Shown here: piece by piece, positions 53,453-64,000 of the stretch
Numbering within the stretch: the first letter of the stretch is position 1
How the letters are laid out: the number at the start of each line of letters is the position of its first letter
DNA from: Capra hircus
Lineage: Eukaryota > Chordata > Mammalia > Artiodactyla > Bovidae
NCBI RefSeq assembly: GCF_001704415.2
Contig: NC_030814.1
Location: forward strand, 73,525,121 to 73,589,120
DNA: 64,000 bases
Direction: 5' to 3'
Notes under the pieces: generated by a model
Database searches by the model: none
The model's input: the letters and a program-made list of their open reading frames with translations, nothing else
What the model was told of the DNA's origin: nothing
Program-made: the position numbers and the translations under genes

Positions 53453-54607
53453 ACCCAGCTGTGTCCAACTCTTTTCAACCCAATGGACTGCAGCACACAA
53501 GGCTTCCTTGATCTTCACTATCTCCCGGACTTTGCTCAAACTCATGTACATTGAGTTGGTAATGCCATATGACCATCTCATCATCTGTCACCCCCCTCTC
53601 CTCCTGTCCTCAATCTTTCCCAGCATCAGGGTCTCTTCCAATGAGTCAGTTCTTAGCATCAGGTGGCCAAAGTATTGGAGTTTCAGCTTCAGCATCAGTC
53701 CTCCCAGTGAATGAATATTCAGGACTGATTTCCTTTAGGATTGACTGATTTGATCTCCTTGCTGTCTAAGGGACTCTCAAGAGTCTTCTCCAACACCACA
53801 GTTGAAAGGCATCAATTCTTTGGTGCTCAGCCTTCTTTATGATAACTCTCACATCCATACATGACTACCAGAAAAAATACAGCTTTGACTAGATGGACCT
53901 TTGTCAGCAAAGTAATGTCTCTGCTTTTTAATACACTGTCTAGGTTTGTCAGAGCTTTTCTTCCAAGGGACAAGTAACTTTTACTTTCGTGGCTACAGTC
54001 ACCGTCCAAAATGATTTTGGAGCTCAAGAAAACAAAGTCTGTCACTGTTTCCATTTTTTCCCCATCTATTTGCCATGAAGTGATGAGACCAGATGCCATG
54101 ATTTTAGTTTTTTGAATGTTGAATTTTAAGCCAGCTTTTTTACTCTTTCACTTTCATCAGGAGGCTCTTTAGTTCCTCTTTGCTTTCTGCCATAAGAGTG
54201 GTGTCACCTGCACATCTGAGGTTATTGATATTTCTCCTGACAATCTTGATTCCAGCTTGTGCTTCATCCAGTCTGGCATTTTGCATGATGTTATCTGCAT
54301 AGAAGTTAAATAAGCAGGGTGAAAATATACAGCCTTGTTACACTCCTTTCCCAATTTGGAAGCAGTCCATTGTTCCATGTCTAGTTCTATCTGTTGCTTC
54401 TTGACCTACATGCAGATTTCTCAGGAAGCAGGTAAGGTGGTTTGGTATTCCCATCTCTTGAAGAATTTTCCGCAGTTTGTTGTGATTCACAGAGTCAAAG
54501 GCTTTAGCATAGTCAATGAAGCAGAAGTAGATATTTTTCTGGAATTCTCTTGCTTTTTCTATGATCCAGCTGATGTTGACCTTTTGATCTCTGTTTCCTC
54601 TGCATGG
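53453..54607 (-). mobile_element. BovB LINE, 5'-truncated
   Basis: Antisense BovB from a decayed tail ('cccagctgtgtccaactctt') through 'caggtggccaaagtattgga', 'cactgtttccattttttccc', 'caccaatttg'-like RT text to 'tttgatctctgtttcctctg'. Flanks 'gtaccaaata' and 'gtacaaata' are a weak TSD candidate. It covers most of the RT and all of the 3' part. Confidence 0.93.
53827..54600 (-). pseudogene. BovB reverse transcriptase remnant
   Basis: Minus-strand blocks read KVNISWIIEKAREFQKNIYF, FIDYAKAFDSVNHNKLRKIL, MGIPNHLTCFLRNLHVGQEA up to FQIGKGV, then a stop. After a break come the IKI(V)RRNINNLR segment and a catalytic box that reads CAGD (54203-54214) instead of YADD. The last block (53827-54099) covers ITSWQIDGEKMETVTDFVFL and the C-terminal region. 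Two of four catalytic-box residues are changed, so no RT activity is expected. Confidence 0.9.
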
Positions 54608-54742
54608 TACAAATAACAACTGAGGTTTGTATGTATGTGTGTGTATGGGGTAGGGATCCTCATTTACATATTTTACATTGTTTACATGGCTTATCCTGAT
54701 GCATTTCATACTTTTAGACAGAGATGGAATGCTTCATTTGTG
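54608..54742. other. Host sequence between two antisense BovB copies
   Basis: About 135 bp with a short GTATGTATGTGTGTG tract; no gene or repeat family seen. Confidence 0.45.
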
Positions 54743-55232
54743 ATCAATTCAGTTCAGGTTGGTCACTCGTCATGTCCGACTCTTTGCAACCCCATGGACT
54801 GCAGGTCGCCAGGCTTCCCTGTCCTTCACTACTCCCAGAGTTTGCTTAAACTCATGTCCATTGAGTCAGTGATGCCATCCAACCATCTCATCCTCTGTCA
54901 TCCCCTTCTCCTCCTGCCTTCATTCTCCTCCTGCCTTCAATCTTTCCCAGCATCAGAGTCTTTTCCAATGAGTCTGTTCTTCACATCAGGTGGCCAAAGT
55001 AATGGAGCTTCAGCTTTGGCATCAGTCCCTCCAATGAATATTCAGGACTGATTTCCTTTAGGATGGACTGGTTGGATCTCCTTGCAGTCAAGGGACTCTC
55101 AAGAGTCTTCTCCAACACCACAGTTCAAAAGCACCAATTCTTCAGCATTCAGCTTTCTTTATAGTCCAACTCTCACATCCATACATGACTATTGGAAAAA
55201 TCATAGCTTTGATTAGACGGACCTCTCTAATC
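54743..55232 (-). mobile_element. BovB LINE 3' fragment with internal 17-bp duplication
   Basis: Tail 'attcagttcaggttggtcac', 'ccatggactgcaggtcgcca', 'ccatctcatcctctgtcatc', 'ccaacaccacagttcaaaag', to 'tagacggacctctctaatc'. The 17-bp unit 'ttctcctcctgccttca' occurs twice in direct tandem (54906-54922 and 54923-54939). Only the C-terminal coding tail is represented. Confidence 0.93.
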
Positions 55233-56009
55233 TTCTTGGCTAATGGTTAGTTGAACCTATTAGCTTACATGAAAATATTCTATAGACATATATCTAAGGC
55301 CTTTTGAATATATGTGAAATTAATTATGAATTTTAGCACTTCTGATGAATTAATAAAGATGGGCTATTTACATTAAGTAATTTTAGAAATCAGAACCGGA
55401 ATTAATGACAAGTCTCTTCCCTCTCTTTCAAGCTTCCCAAACACTGGAAGCAAATTCTGTAAGAGATAATCCTTTTTACTATCATACCCAAGAACATGAG
55501 TTGAGAAGCATGCATTTAAAAGACTTAGAGATGCTCAGCTTTCTTGCACTTAAAGAACAATACCTGAAAACATTCCTGGCTATATGGAATGTTTCCCTTC
55601 TTTAACATCATTTTATTATTTTACTTTCTGTAGTTAGATTGAGAAACAGTAGTGGCATCTGGATGATATGGGGACCTGGGTCTGTTTTACTAAGCCTGGG
55701 AGCTGACACTGTGCACACCAGAGGTAGGTAGACCATGGAAATTGGAGTTGCAGGGGTCCTGAGTCCACTAGATAATGTCTGCTGCTTTTGGAAAAGATTT
55801 CTCCAGTGATCTCCACAATGCACATTGAACTTTTAAACTGTATTTCTCTGTTGAATTAAATTGAACTCCAAAAATACTTATTGAACCTCTGTTTTATTGA
55901 AGGGGTAATGTTGGTGAGGATTGGGGATTGGGTTATGTTCTATAGAAATGAACAGTGTGCCTTCTTCACCCTCAAGAATTTATAACCTAGGAGTTTTACT
56001 TAATGATGT
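55233..56009. other. Unassigned non-coding sequence
   Basis: No repeat or gene recognised. Opposite-strand open frames at 55,608-55,825 have no domain. Confidence 0.4.
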
Positions 56010-56200
56010 TTCTGATCCATATTTTTCTGAATGGTGATCCTTAATCTTGAATGCATATGAGAATCCCTTGGGGACCTTTAAAAACTCTTAGTGCCCTAGG
56101 CTGTTCCCAGACAAATTAAATAATAAATCTGGGGATAATATCCAATCATTTATTTTAAATGTTCTCCATGTGATTTCAATGGGCAGCCAATCAGTATTTC
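56010..56200 (+). repeat. MER5A-like DNA transposon remnant
   Basis: 'aatggtgatccttaatcttg', 'gcatatgagaatcccttggg', 'gacctttaaaaactcttagt', 'ttctccatgtgatttcaatg' follow the MER5A order. Decayed; termini not defined. Confidence 0.65.
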
Positions 56201-56384
56201 TTGAGTGGTTATAGGTATGTCCAGATACTGATCTTGTTGACTCTTGGAACTGTTGGGAGAGGCCTGGAGTAGGTGGAGCTCACAGCCTGTTAGCTCTTGC
56301 CAAAATATCTTTCACCAAAAAACTATTTAGTTATATTTCCTTTGTACTATGACATGAAGAAGGCTGGGGATAACAGAAGTGTCT
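56201..56384. other. Unassigned non-coding sequence
   Basis: Nothing recognised. Confidence 0.3.
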
Positions 56385-56530
56385 TATGTAAACCTTATAA
56401 TAACACTGTAAGATAACCATTTGTTTTTTTCATATTTTATAGATGAAGCATTCAAAGCTTTGAGAACTGAAAATTGACTACTAAAATCACAGGGCAATTC
56501 ACAGAGCTGATATTGGGTCTATACTTTTCT
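56385..56530 (-). repeat. MIR SINE, diverged
   Basis: 'aaccttataataacactgta', 'catattttatagatgaagca', 'aaatcacagggcaattcaca', 'gagctgatattgggtctata' fit an antisense MIR. Confidence 0.6.
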
Positions 56531-57989
56531 TACATTGCAGCTGCTCAGGTATATTACATTGCAGACTGTGAAAAGTACTGTGGAGTCATGCAAATAAAAT
56601 GCTCTGGGAACCTGGAGAAATTTACCTTAATTTTGGTCTAGTGTGATCAGGGACAGCTACCTGGAGAATTTGTCTTTTGAGCTGGACCTTCAAGAATGTA
56701 TGGATTTCCAGAGGTAAAAAATGTGGCATTATACTGGGTTTATATAATATAATAAACAGTGATCTTATTTGGCTGTAAAATTAAGCATTAGAGCTTATCT
56801 CTCCTGGATCCCTACTAGAATTGTTTGGGAAACTTCCAAGTTAAATTAATGCCACAACTCCACCATAACCCTTTAAATCAGAAGAGTGGGGTAGGAGTCT
56901 CTAGGACAGGGTAGAAGGAAGCAGCAGGATGTAAAACTGGTTTGGAGTTAGATCGCAGAGAATAGAGAATGTGAAATGATTTATTACTTAGATATGGCAG
57001 GCTAGGGAAGGCTTTTAAGCAGGACAGTGATAAAGCAATCAACTTATAAACTCTGTCCAACTCCCTGCTATCTTCTGTTTTGTTACTTATTTAGAAAATA
57101 TTAAGAATCCCAGTGGCCATGGTTTTACTTCCAGGAGCCTACCAGGATTCCCTGGGAAGGATTTTCATTGACACCCTCTTTCTCCAGTTCTGGGATGAAG
57201 CCTGAGTCTTGAGGATGCCTGGATAGTTTCATACACTATATTCAAAGACAACTGCATCTCTGGCTGACCCCAATTTTAATGTATCCAATTAGGGGGCAGA
57301 GAATATTATGCTGAGGTACAGTTTACAAACCATCCTCCCTTCTGGCACCCATTTCAAGATTAGGGAGTTCCCAAAACCATCTTCCATTTTGATTATTCAT
57401 CAGAAAGATTCATGGCATTTACTGAACTCTGTTATCCTCCCAGTTCCGGTTTTTATGGGGCAAGACCAGAATCAGTTGAGACGAGAGATGTAGGAGGCCG
57501 AGTGCAGGAGGGTTCCAAGAGCCGACTTTTCAACTGTCCTTTCCTGGCTCTGAGGGAGGGTAAGTTCCTTCCTGTGGCCTCAAGAGCATGGGACAGATAC
57601 TGATTTTCTTTCTTACCCTGTCTTTTTACATCTTGGCCCTGCTGTGACACAGTCGCAAGAAGTGCAAAGCAGTGTTTAAAGAAAAAGCCCCCATTTCCAA
57701 AAAATGGGATCCAAAAGGGGAGCTTCAGTGAACCAAAGAGAACTGAAGTGATCTAACAGAGGAAGGAGCTTGGGAAAGGGACTCCATAAACATGCGTATG
57801 AGCTCCAGGGATCACAGCTAAGCCACACATGGGAGTATCCTACTCGAGACAGTAAATGGTAGATTTTGAAGATGACTGAATTACATGATCGAACACTGCC
57901 CAGATCCCAGATTGGTCAGTGGAGCAGACACAAGACAGATCCAAAGAGCATCACAAAGACTTTGAAAATAGAACTGACGTTGGAACCAC
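56531..57989. other. Unassigned non-coding sequence
   Basis: About 1.45 kb. No ruminant repeat recognised. Overlapping open frames near 57,308-57,650 have no domain and lie on both strands. The far right may already be L1M 5' sequence. Confidence 0.4.
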
Positions 57990-58326
57990 AGCAGCAGTAG
58001 AAGGCAGATCATAACTTGAGATTTAAATTCAACCAAATTGATTGCTTACTGCAGCAAGGAGTTCCATAGAATTTAAGTAAGACTCAGAATCTTCTAATAT
58101 TCACAATGTGCAGGATATAACTGAAAATTACTTGGCACAGAGATAGCCAGGAAAATCTCAACTCACGTGGGAAAAGACAATCAATAGATGTTGATGACAA
58201 GGTGACACAGGTATTGGAATTATTTGACATAGTCTTTGAAGTGGTTATTATAAAAATGCTCCAACAGGTAGGGATGAATTAAAAGAAAAGGCACTGTAGA
58301 AAGTCCAAGCAAGTATATCTTCCATC

Positions 58327-58471
58327 TTTGCTGTGGAATGCAGGGTCTCTAGTTGTGGCAGGTTAGCTGTTAGTTGTGGCACTTGGGATCTAGTTACCTG
58401 ACCAGGAATCAAACCTAGGCCTCCTGCATTCAGAGTGAGGACTCTTAGCCAATGGACTGCCAGAGAAGCCT
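58327..58471 (-). mobile_element. CHR-type SINE
   Basis: 'tgctgtggaatgcagggtct', 'ttagttgtggcacttgggat', and the reversed tRNA head 'gaatcaaacctaggcctcct' ending 'aatggactgccagagaagcc'. L1M ORF1 text continues on both sides. Confidence 0.85.
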
Positions 58472-58943
58472 CAAATGAAAATTTTAGAGTTGAGAAGTAC
58501 GGTAACCAAAATTGAAAACTTACCTGTTGGCGTAATAGCAGAATGGAGATAAGAGAGAAATCAGTGAACTAGAAGACAGATAACTTTACCCAATCAGAAC
58601 AGCAGACATAATTAGCATTAAAAATAGAGAAAGAAACAAGGTCTCAGAGAACTGTGGTTGGAAGAATCATACTACCTAATTTTAAGACTTACTCTAAAGC
58701 TGCAACATAAAGATAGCATGATATTTATGAAGGACTACATCAGTAGAACAAAACCCAGAGTCTAGAAATAGACACATATATAAATATGGCTAATTTGTTT
58801 TCGACAGAGGTGCCAAGCAAAACAACAGAGAAGGCATTGCCTCTTGGTGTTGGACCTCTGTATGTAAAAAAAAGAACTTTGATCTAAATTGCTCATTCAA
58901 AATTTAATACAAAATGGATCAAACATCTAAAAATAAAATGCAA

Positions 58944-59068
58944 GGACTTCCCTGGCAGTCCAGTGGTTAGAACTCCATGCTTCCACTGTAGGAGGCTTGG
59001 GTTCAATCCCTGGTCAAGGGAACTAAGATTCTGCACAGTGCAGCCTAAAAAAGAAAACAAACAAAAAA
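58944..59068 (+). mobile_element. CHR-type SINE, short form
   Basis: Head 'ggacttccctggcagtccag', then 'gcttgggttcaatccctggt', body 'ctgcacagtgcagccta', and an A-rich tail with AAC units. It splits the ORF2 C-terminal text of the L1M. Confidence 0.9.
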
Positions 59069-59330
59069 CTGTATGATCTTTAGAAGAAAACATTAGAAAT
59101 ATTTTTGACCTGGAGTTAGACAAGGAGTTCTTAGATATGATGTCAGTGGAAAAACCCTACAAGTTACAATTTACCAAAACCAAAAACTTTAAGAGAATGA
59201 AAAGACAGGCTAGAGACAGGGAGGAGAAACTTGCAAATCACATATCCAACAAACAACTTGTATCAGGAACATATAAAAAACTCTCAAAGCCTAACATTAA
59301 GAAAACAAACCCGTTTAAAAGTTGGTTTGA

Positions 59331-60066
59331 GGGGGCAGCGGTCCTGAGATGGCAGATGAATAGGACGGGGAGACCATTTTCTCCCTCACAAATTCATCAA
59401 AAGAATATTTCAATGCTGAGTAAATTCTACAAAACAACTTCTGAATGCTGGCAGAGGACATCAGGCACCCAGAAAAGCAGATCATTGTCTTCAAAAACAG
59501 TGAACCTCTCTGGTGTCCCTCAATGTGGAGAAACTTTTCATCTTTAACCTAGATGTTTTATCATCGGTGTTGTATAGATGGAGAAGTCTTAAGGCTACTG
59601 TAAAAATAAAACTGAAAACCAGAAGCAGGAGGCTTAAGTGCAAATCCTGAGAACATCAGAGAACTCCTGAATCCAGGGAACATTAATCGATAGGAGCTCA
59701 TCAAATGCCTCCATACCTACACTGAAACCAAGCACCACCCAAGGGCCAACAAGTTCCAGAGCAAGTCATACCATACAAATTCTCCAGCAACACAGGAACA
59801 CACCCCTGAGCTTCAATATACAGGCAGCTCAAAGTTACTCCAAAACCATTGACATCTCATAACCCATTACTGGTCACTTCATTGCACTCCAGAGAGAAGA
59901 AATCCAGCTCCACCCACCAGAACTCGAACACAAGCCTCCCTAACCAAGAAACCTTGACAAGCCACTGATACAACCCCGCCCACAGTGAGGAAACTCCATA
60001 ATAAAGAGAACTCCACAAATTCCCAGAATATAGAAAGGCCACACCAAACGCAGCAATATAACCAAG
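59331..60066 (+). promoter_or_regulatory. L1 5'UTR, internally deleted
   Basis: The first ~155 bp match the start of the bovine-type L1 5'UTR up to 'cccagaaaagcagatcattg'. After 'tgtcttcaaaaacag' the text no longer follows the CpG-rich middle of that UTR and continues with AT-rich sequence and then the A-rich part just before ORF1. In active L1s this region holds the internal RNA polymerase II promoter. The loss of the CpG-rich middle suggests weak or no promoter activity (inference). Confidence 0.7.
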
Positions 60067-60993
60067 ATGAAGAGACAGAGGAATACCCAGCAGGCAAAGG
60101 AACAGGAGAAATGCCCACCAAACCAAACAAAAGAGGAAGAGATAGGGAATCTACCTGATAAAGAATTCCAAATATTGATAGTGAAAATGATCCAAAATCT
60201 TGAAATAAAAATGGAATCACAGATAAATAGCCTGGAGACAAGGATTGAGAAGATGCAAGAAAGGTTTAACAAGGACCTAGAAGAAATAAAAAAGAGTCAA
60301 TATATAATGAATAATGCAATAAGTGAGATCAGAAACACTCTGGAGGCAACAAGTAGTAGAATAACGGAGGAAGAAGATAGGATTAGTAAAATAGAAGATA
60401 GAATGGTAGAAATAAATGAATCAGAGAGGAAGAAAGAAAAATGAATTAAAAGAAATGAGGACAATCTCAGAGACCTACAGGGCAATATGAAATGCTCCAG
60501 CATTCGAATTATAGGAGTCCCAGAAGAAGAAGACAAAAAGAAAGACCATGAGAAAATACTTGAGGAGATAATAGTTGAAAACTTCCCTAAAATGGGGAAG
60601 GAAATAATCACCCAAGTCCAAGAAACCTAGAGAGTTCCAAATAGGATAAACCCAAGGCGAAACACCCCAAGACACATATTAATCAAATTAACAAAGATCA
60701 AACACAAAGAACAAATATTAAAAGCAGCAGGGGAAAAACAACAAATAACACACAAGGGGATTCCCATAAGGATAACAGCTGATCTTTCAATAGAAACTCT
60801 TCAGGCCAGGAGGGAATGGCAAGACATACTTAAAGTGATGAAAGAAAATAATCTACAGCCCAGATTATTGTACCCAGCAAGGATCTCATTCAGATATGAA
60901 GGAGAAATCAAAAGCTTTACAGACAAGCAAAAGCTGAGAGAATTTAGCACCACCAAACCAGCTCTCCAACAAATGCTAAAGGATATTCTCTAG
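60067..60993 (+). pseudogene. L1 ORF1 (RNA-binding chaperone protein), two internal stops
   Basis: A 308-codon frame from ATG 60067 to TAG 60991-60993. The first ~125 codons include a lysine/glutamate-rich start and a long coiled-coil region (about residues 35-125, heptad-like LEIKMESQINSLETRIEKMQ). The RNA-binding part follows (IRIIGVPEEEDKKKDHEK, then RRNTPRHILIKLTKIKHKE) and the C-terminal domain reads GIPIRITADLSIETLQARRE. In-frame stops occur at codon 126 (TGA, 60442-60444, expected TGG) and codon 188 (TAG, 60628-60630, expected CAG). No frameshift is seen. ORF1p normally coats L1 RNA as a trimer; this copy can give only the coiled-coil part. Confidence 0.92.
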
Positions 60994-61043
60994 ACAGGAG
61001 ACACAAAAAGGATGTATAACCCAAACCCAAAACAGTAGAGTAA

Positions 61044-61607
61044 ATGGCAATGGGATCATACTTATCAATAATTACCTTAAATGTATATGGGCTGAATGCC
61101 CCAACCAAAAGACAAAGACTGGCTGAATGGATACAAAAACAAGATCCCTATATATGCTGCCTACAAGAGACCCACCTCAAAACAAGGGACACATACAGAC
61201 TGAAAGTGAAGGGCTGGAAAAAGATATTCCATGCAAATAGAGACCAAAAGAAAGCAGGAGTAGCAACACTCATATCCGATAAAATAGACTTTAAAACAAA
61301 GGCTGTGAAAAGAGACAAAGAAGGCCACTACATAATGATCAAAGGACCAATCCAAGAAGAAGATATAACAATTATAAGTATATATGCACCCAACATAGGA
61401 GCACCACAATATGTAATACAAATGCTAACAAGTGAAAAAGGGGGAATTAACAGTAACACAGTAATAGTGGGAGACTTTAATACCCCACTCACACCTATGG
61501 ACAGATTAACTAAACAGAAAATTAACAAAGAAACACAAACTTTAAATGATACAATAGACCAGTTAGACCTAATTGACATCTATAGACATTTCACCCCAAA
61601 ACAATGA
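61044..61607 (+). pseudogene. L1 ORF2 endonuclease domain, N-terminal block
   Basis: Frame from ATG 61044 to a TGA at 61605. It carries the L1 endonuclease motifs: ITLNVYGLNAPTKRQRLAEW, the QETH box, the SIYAPN motif and the catalytic GDFN (61470-61481). The position after the active-site Asn reads Tyr (codon 15, 61086-61088) where L1 usually has Asn; the key first Asn is kept. A frameshift near 61,600 cuts it from the rest of ORF2. The spacing from ORF1 is about 50 bp, as expected for L1. Confidence 0.93.
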
Positions 61608-63487
61608 ATTTCACCTTTTTCTCAAGTGCGCACGGAACCTTTTCCAGGATAGATCACATCCTGGGCCATAAATCTAACCTTGATAAATTCAAAAAAATAA
61701 AAATCATTCCAAGCATCTTTTCTGACCATAATGCATTAAGATTAGATGTCAATTACAGGAGAAAAACTATTAAAAATTCCAACATATGGAGGCTGAACAA
61801 CACGCTGCTGAATAACCAACAAATCACAGAAGAAATCAAAAAAGAAATCAAAATATGCATAGAAACAAATGAAAATGAAAACACAACAACCCCAAACCTG
61901 TGGGACACTATAAAAGCAGTGCTAAGGGGAAAGTTCATAGCAATACAGGCATACCTCAAGAAACAAGAAAAAAGTCAAAGAAATAACCTAACTCTACACC
62001 TAAATCAACTAGAAAAGGAAGAAATGGAGAACCCCAGAGTTAGTAGAAGGAAAGAAATCATAAAAATTAGGGCAGAAATAAATGCAAAAGAAACAAAAGA
62101 GACCATAGCTAAAATCAACAAAGCCCAAAGCTGGTTCTTTGAAAGGATAAATAAAATTGACAAACCATTAGCCAGACTCATCAAGAAACAAAGAGAGAAA
62201 AATCAAATCAATAAAATTAGAAATGAAAATGGAGAGATCACAACAGACAACACAGAAATACAAAGGATCATAAGAGACTACTATCAGCAAGTATATGCCA
62301 ATAAAATGGACAACTTGGAAGAAATGCACAAATTATTAGAAAAGTACAACTTTCCAAAACTGAACCAGGAAGAAATAGAAAATCTTAACAGACCCATCAC
62401 AAGCACAGAAATTGAAAATGTAATCAGAAATCTTCCAGCAAACAAAAGCCCAGGTCCAGACGGCTTCACAGCTGAATTCTACCAAAAATTTCGAGAAGAG
62501 CTAACACCTATCCTACTCAAACTCTTCCAGAAAAGTGCAGAGGAAGGTAAACTTCCAAACTCATTCTATGAGGCCACCATCACCCTAATACCAAAACCAG
62601 ACAAAGATGCCACAATAAAAGAAAACTACAGGCCAATATCGCTGATGAACATAGATGCAAAAATCCTCAACAAAATTCTAGCAATCAGAATCCAACAACA
62701 CATTAAAAAGATCATACACCATGACCAAGTGGGCTTTATCCCAGGGATGCAAGGATTCTTCATTATCCACAAATCAATCAATGAAATTCACCACATTAAC
62801 AAATTGAAAAATAAAAGCCATATGATTATCTCAATAGATGCAGAGAAAGCCTTTGACAAAATTCAACATCCATTTATGATAAAAACTCTCCAGAAAGCAG
62901 GAATAGAAGGAACATACCTCAACATAATAAAAGCTATCTATGACAAACCCACAGCAAACATTATCCTCAATGGTGAAAAATTGAAAGCATTTCCCCTAAA
63001 GTCAGGAACAAGACAAGGGTGCCCACTTTCACTGCTACTATTCATCATAGTTCTGGAAGTTTTGGCCACAGCAATCAGAGCAGAAAAAGAAATAAAAGGA
63101 ATCCAAATTGGAAAAGAAGAAGTAAAACTCTCACTGTTTGCAGATGACATGATCCTCTACATAGAAAACCCTAAAGACTCCACCAGAAAATTACTAGAGC
63201 TAATCAATGAATATAGTAAAGTTGCAGGATATAAAATCAACATACAGAAATCCCTTGCATTCCTATACCCTAATAATGAGAAAGTAGAAAAAGAAATTAA
63301 GGAAACAATTCCATTCACCATTGCAACGAAAAGAATAAACTACTTAGGAATATACCTACCTAAAGAAACTAAAGACCTATATATAGAAAACTATAAAACA
63401 CTGGTGAAAGAAATCAAAGAGGACACTAACAGATGGAGAAATATACCATGTTCATGGATTGGAAAAATCAATATACTGAAAAAATGA
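61604..63487 (+). pseudogene. L1 ORF2 endonuclease end and reverse transcriptase block
   Basis: A 627-residue block. It begins with the end of the endonuclease (TFFSSAHGTFSRIDHILGHK and FSDHNALRLD, so the catalytic Asp and His pair is present), passes through the linker and reaches the RT. RT motifs include KSPGPDGFTAEFYQKF, YRPISLMNIDAKILNKILA, ISIDAEKAFDKIQHPF, GTRQGCPLSLLLFIIVLEVL and the catalytic FADD (63137-63148). All the RT motifs I can see are intact. A frameshift near 63,480 ends the block. Its start Met is internal, not a real start. Confidence 0.95.
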
Positions 63488-64000
63488 GTATACTACCCAA
63501 AGCAATCTACAGATTCAATGCAATCCCTATCAAGCTATCAGCAGTATTTTTCACAGAACTAGGACAAATAATTTCACCATTTGTATGGAAATACAAAAAA
63601 CCTCGAATAGCCAAAGCAATCTTGAGAAATAAGAATGGAACTGGAGGAATCAACTTGCCTGACTTCAGGCTCTACTACAAAGCCACAGTCATCAAAACAG
63701 TATGGTACTGGCACAAAGACAGAAATATAGATCAATGGAACAAAATAGAAAGCCCAGAGATAAATCCACACACCTATGGATATCTTATCTTTGACAAAGG
63801 AGGCAAGAATATACAATGGAGTAAAGACAACCTCTTTAACAAATGGTGCTAGGAAAACTGGTCAACCACTTGTAAAAGAATGAATCTAGATCACTTTCTA
63901 ACATCACACACAAAAATAAACTCAAAATGGATTAAAGATCTAAACATAAGACCAGAAACTATAAAACTCCTAGAGGAGAACATAGGCAAAACACTCTCAG
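63433..64000 (+). pseudogene. L1 ORF2 C-terminal block, partial
   Basis: A third frame continues with ILPKAIYRFNAIPIKLSAVF, WKYKKPRIAKAILRNKNGTG, INLPDFRLYYKATVIKTVWY and NPHTYGYLIFDKGGKNIQWS. A TAG at 63850-63852 replaces the usual TGG, after which the same frame continues to the window edge. The cysteine-rich C-terminal end lies outside the window. Confidence 0.92.

Larger units (their letters stand above)
57990..59330 (+). repeat. Old L1M LINE, internally deleted, with two CHR insertions
   Basis: ORF1-like text ('tgacaaggtgacacaggtat', 'attataaaaatgctccaaca', then 'ttagagttgagaagtacggt', 'aagagagaaatcagtgaact') runs to about 58,660. It then jumps directly to ORF2 C-terminal text ('gaatcatactacctaatttt', 'acttgcaaatcacatatcca', 'aacttgtatcaggaacatat'). 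The whole ORF2 N-terminal and RT part is absent. CHR SINEs sit at 58,327 and 58,944. Left end uncertain. Confidence 0.75.
59331..64000 (+). mobile_element. Ruminant L1 LINE, 5' part, runs off the window
   Basis: Starts with a typical L1 5' end ('gggggcagcggtcctgagat', 'aggacggggagaccattttc') and then carries a 5'UTR with a large internal gap, ORF1 and most of ORF2 in order. It is not 5'-truncated, so the 3' end and right TSD must lie beyond 64,000. ORF1 has two stops; ORF2 has two frameshifts and a stop, so it is not autonomous as read. It lies directly after the L1M at 57,990-59,330. Confidence 0.93.

Noticed and set aside
53453..55232. Two antisense BovBs as one element split by an insertion
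   Set aside because: Each has its own 3' tail and both cover the same 3' region, so they are two separate insertions.
61604..63487. 627-residue open frame as a host gene
   Set aside because: The translation carries L1 endonuclease and reverse transcriptase motifs in order and continues from an upstream L1 endonuclease block; it is LINE coding sequence.
1..64000. CRISPR array, bacterial operon or phage-type system
   Set aside because: No spaced direct repeats, no Shine-Dalgarno-led gene runs and no prokaryotic genes; the repeats are those of a ruminant genome.

Overview
The window is nuclear DNA of a ruminant (Bovidae or a close pecoran relative). The call rests on its repeats: many copies of the RTE-type LINE BovB, the SINEs built from the BovB 3' end (Bov-tA, Bov-A2), tRNA-Glu-type CHR SINEs, and an L1 whose 5'UTR and 3'UTR segments match the bovine-type L1. 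Older mammalian repeats (MIR, L2, L1M, MER5A-like) lie underneath. Without tools I cannot tell cattle from sheep, goat or deer.

I found no host protein-coding exon, no tRNA/rRNA gene, no CRISPR array and no CpG-island promoter. Every long open reading frame is LINE coding sequence or its antisense shadow. The window reads as intergenic or deep-intronic DNA.

Layout. 0-5 kb: old sequence with an L2 (1.36-1.87 kb) and a MIR (4.03 kb), then a Bov-A SINE. 5.1-6.6 kb: a BovB with a 5' inversion, framed by an imperfect target-site duplication (TSD). 7-22 kb: scattered SINEs, L1M pieces, MIRs and a 3' BovB at 15.1 kb; an L1M at 20.6-21.6 kb is split by a BovB. 22.1-30.3 kb: the longest stretch poor in ruminant repeats. 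30.3-32.7 kb: a decayed BovB, a back-to-back SINE cluster and a 58-bp BovB remnant. 32.7-34.5 kb: another repeat-poor block. 35.8-43.7 kb: three BovBs, including a near-full-length one (36,881-40,751) split by a Bov-A2. 44-55 kb: SINEs, an LTR fragment near 45 kb, nested insertions at 50.2 and 51.5 kb, and two antisense BovBs. 55-58 kb: mostly unassigned. 58-64 kb: an old L1M with CHR insertions, then the 5' two-thirds of a bovine-type L1 that runs off the right edge.

How the parts relate. BovB and L1 supply the reverse transcriptase that copies the SINEs. Bov-A/Bov-tA share the BovB 3' tail and so are thought to use its machinery. Every autonomous copy here is broken by truncation, stop codons, frameshifts or catalytic changes, so none should be mobile now. 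Nested insertions and TSDs give a partial order of events. I did not find a new biological system; the most informative items are the inverted BovB, the nested insertions, the 58-bp insertion and the repeat-poor blocks.
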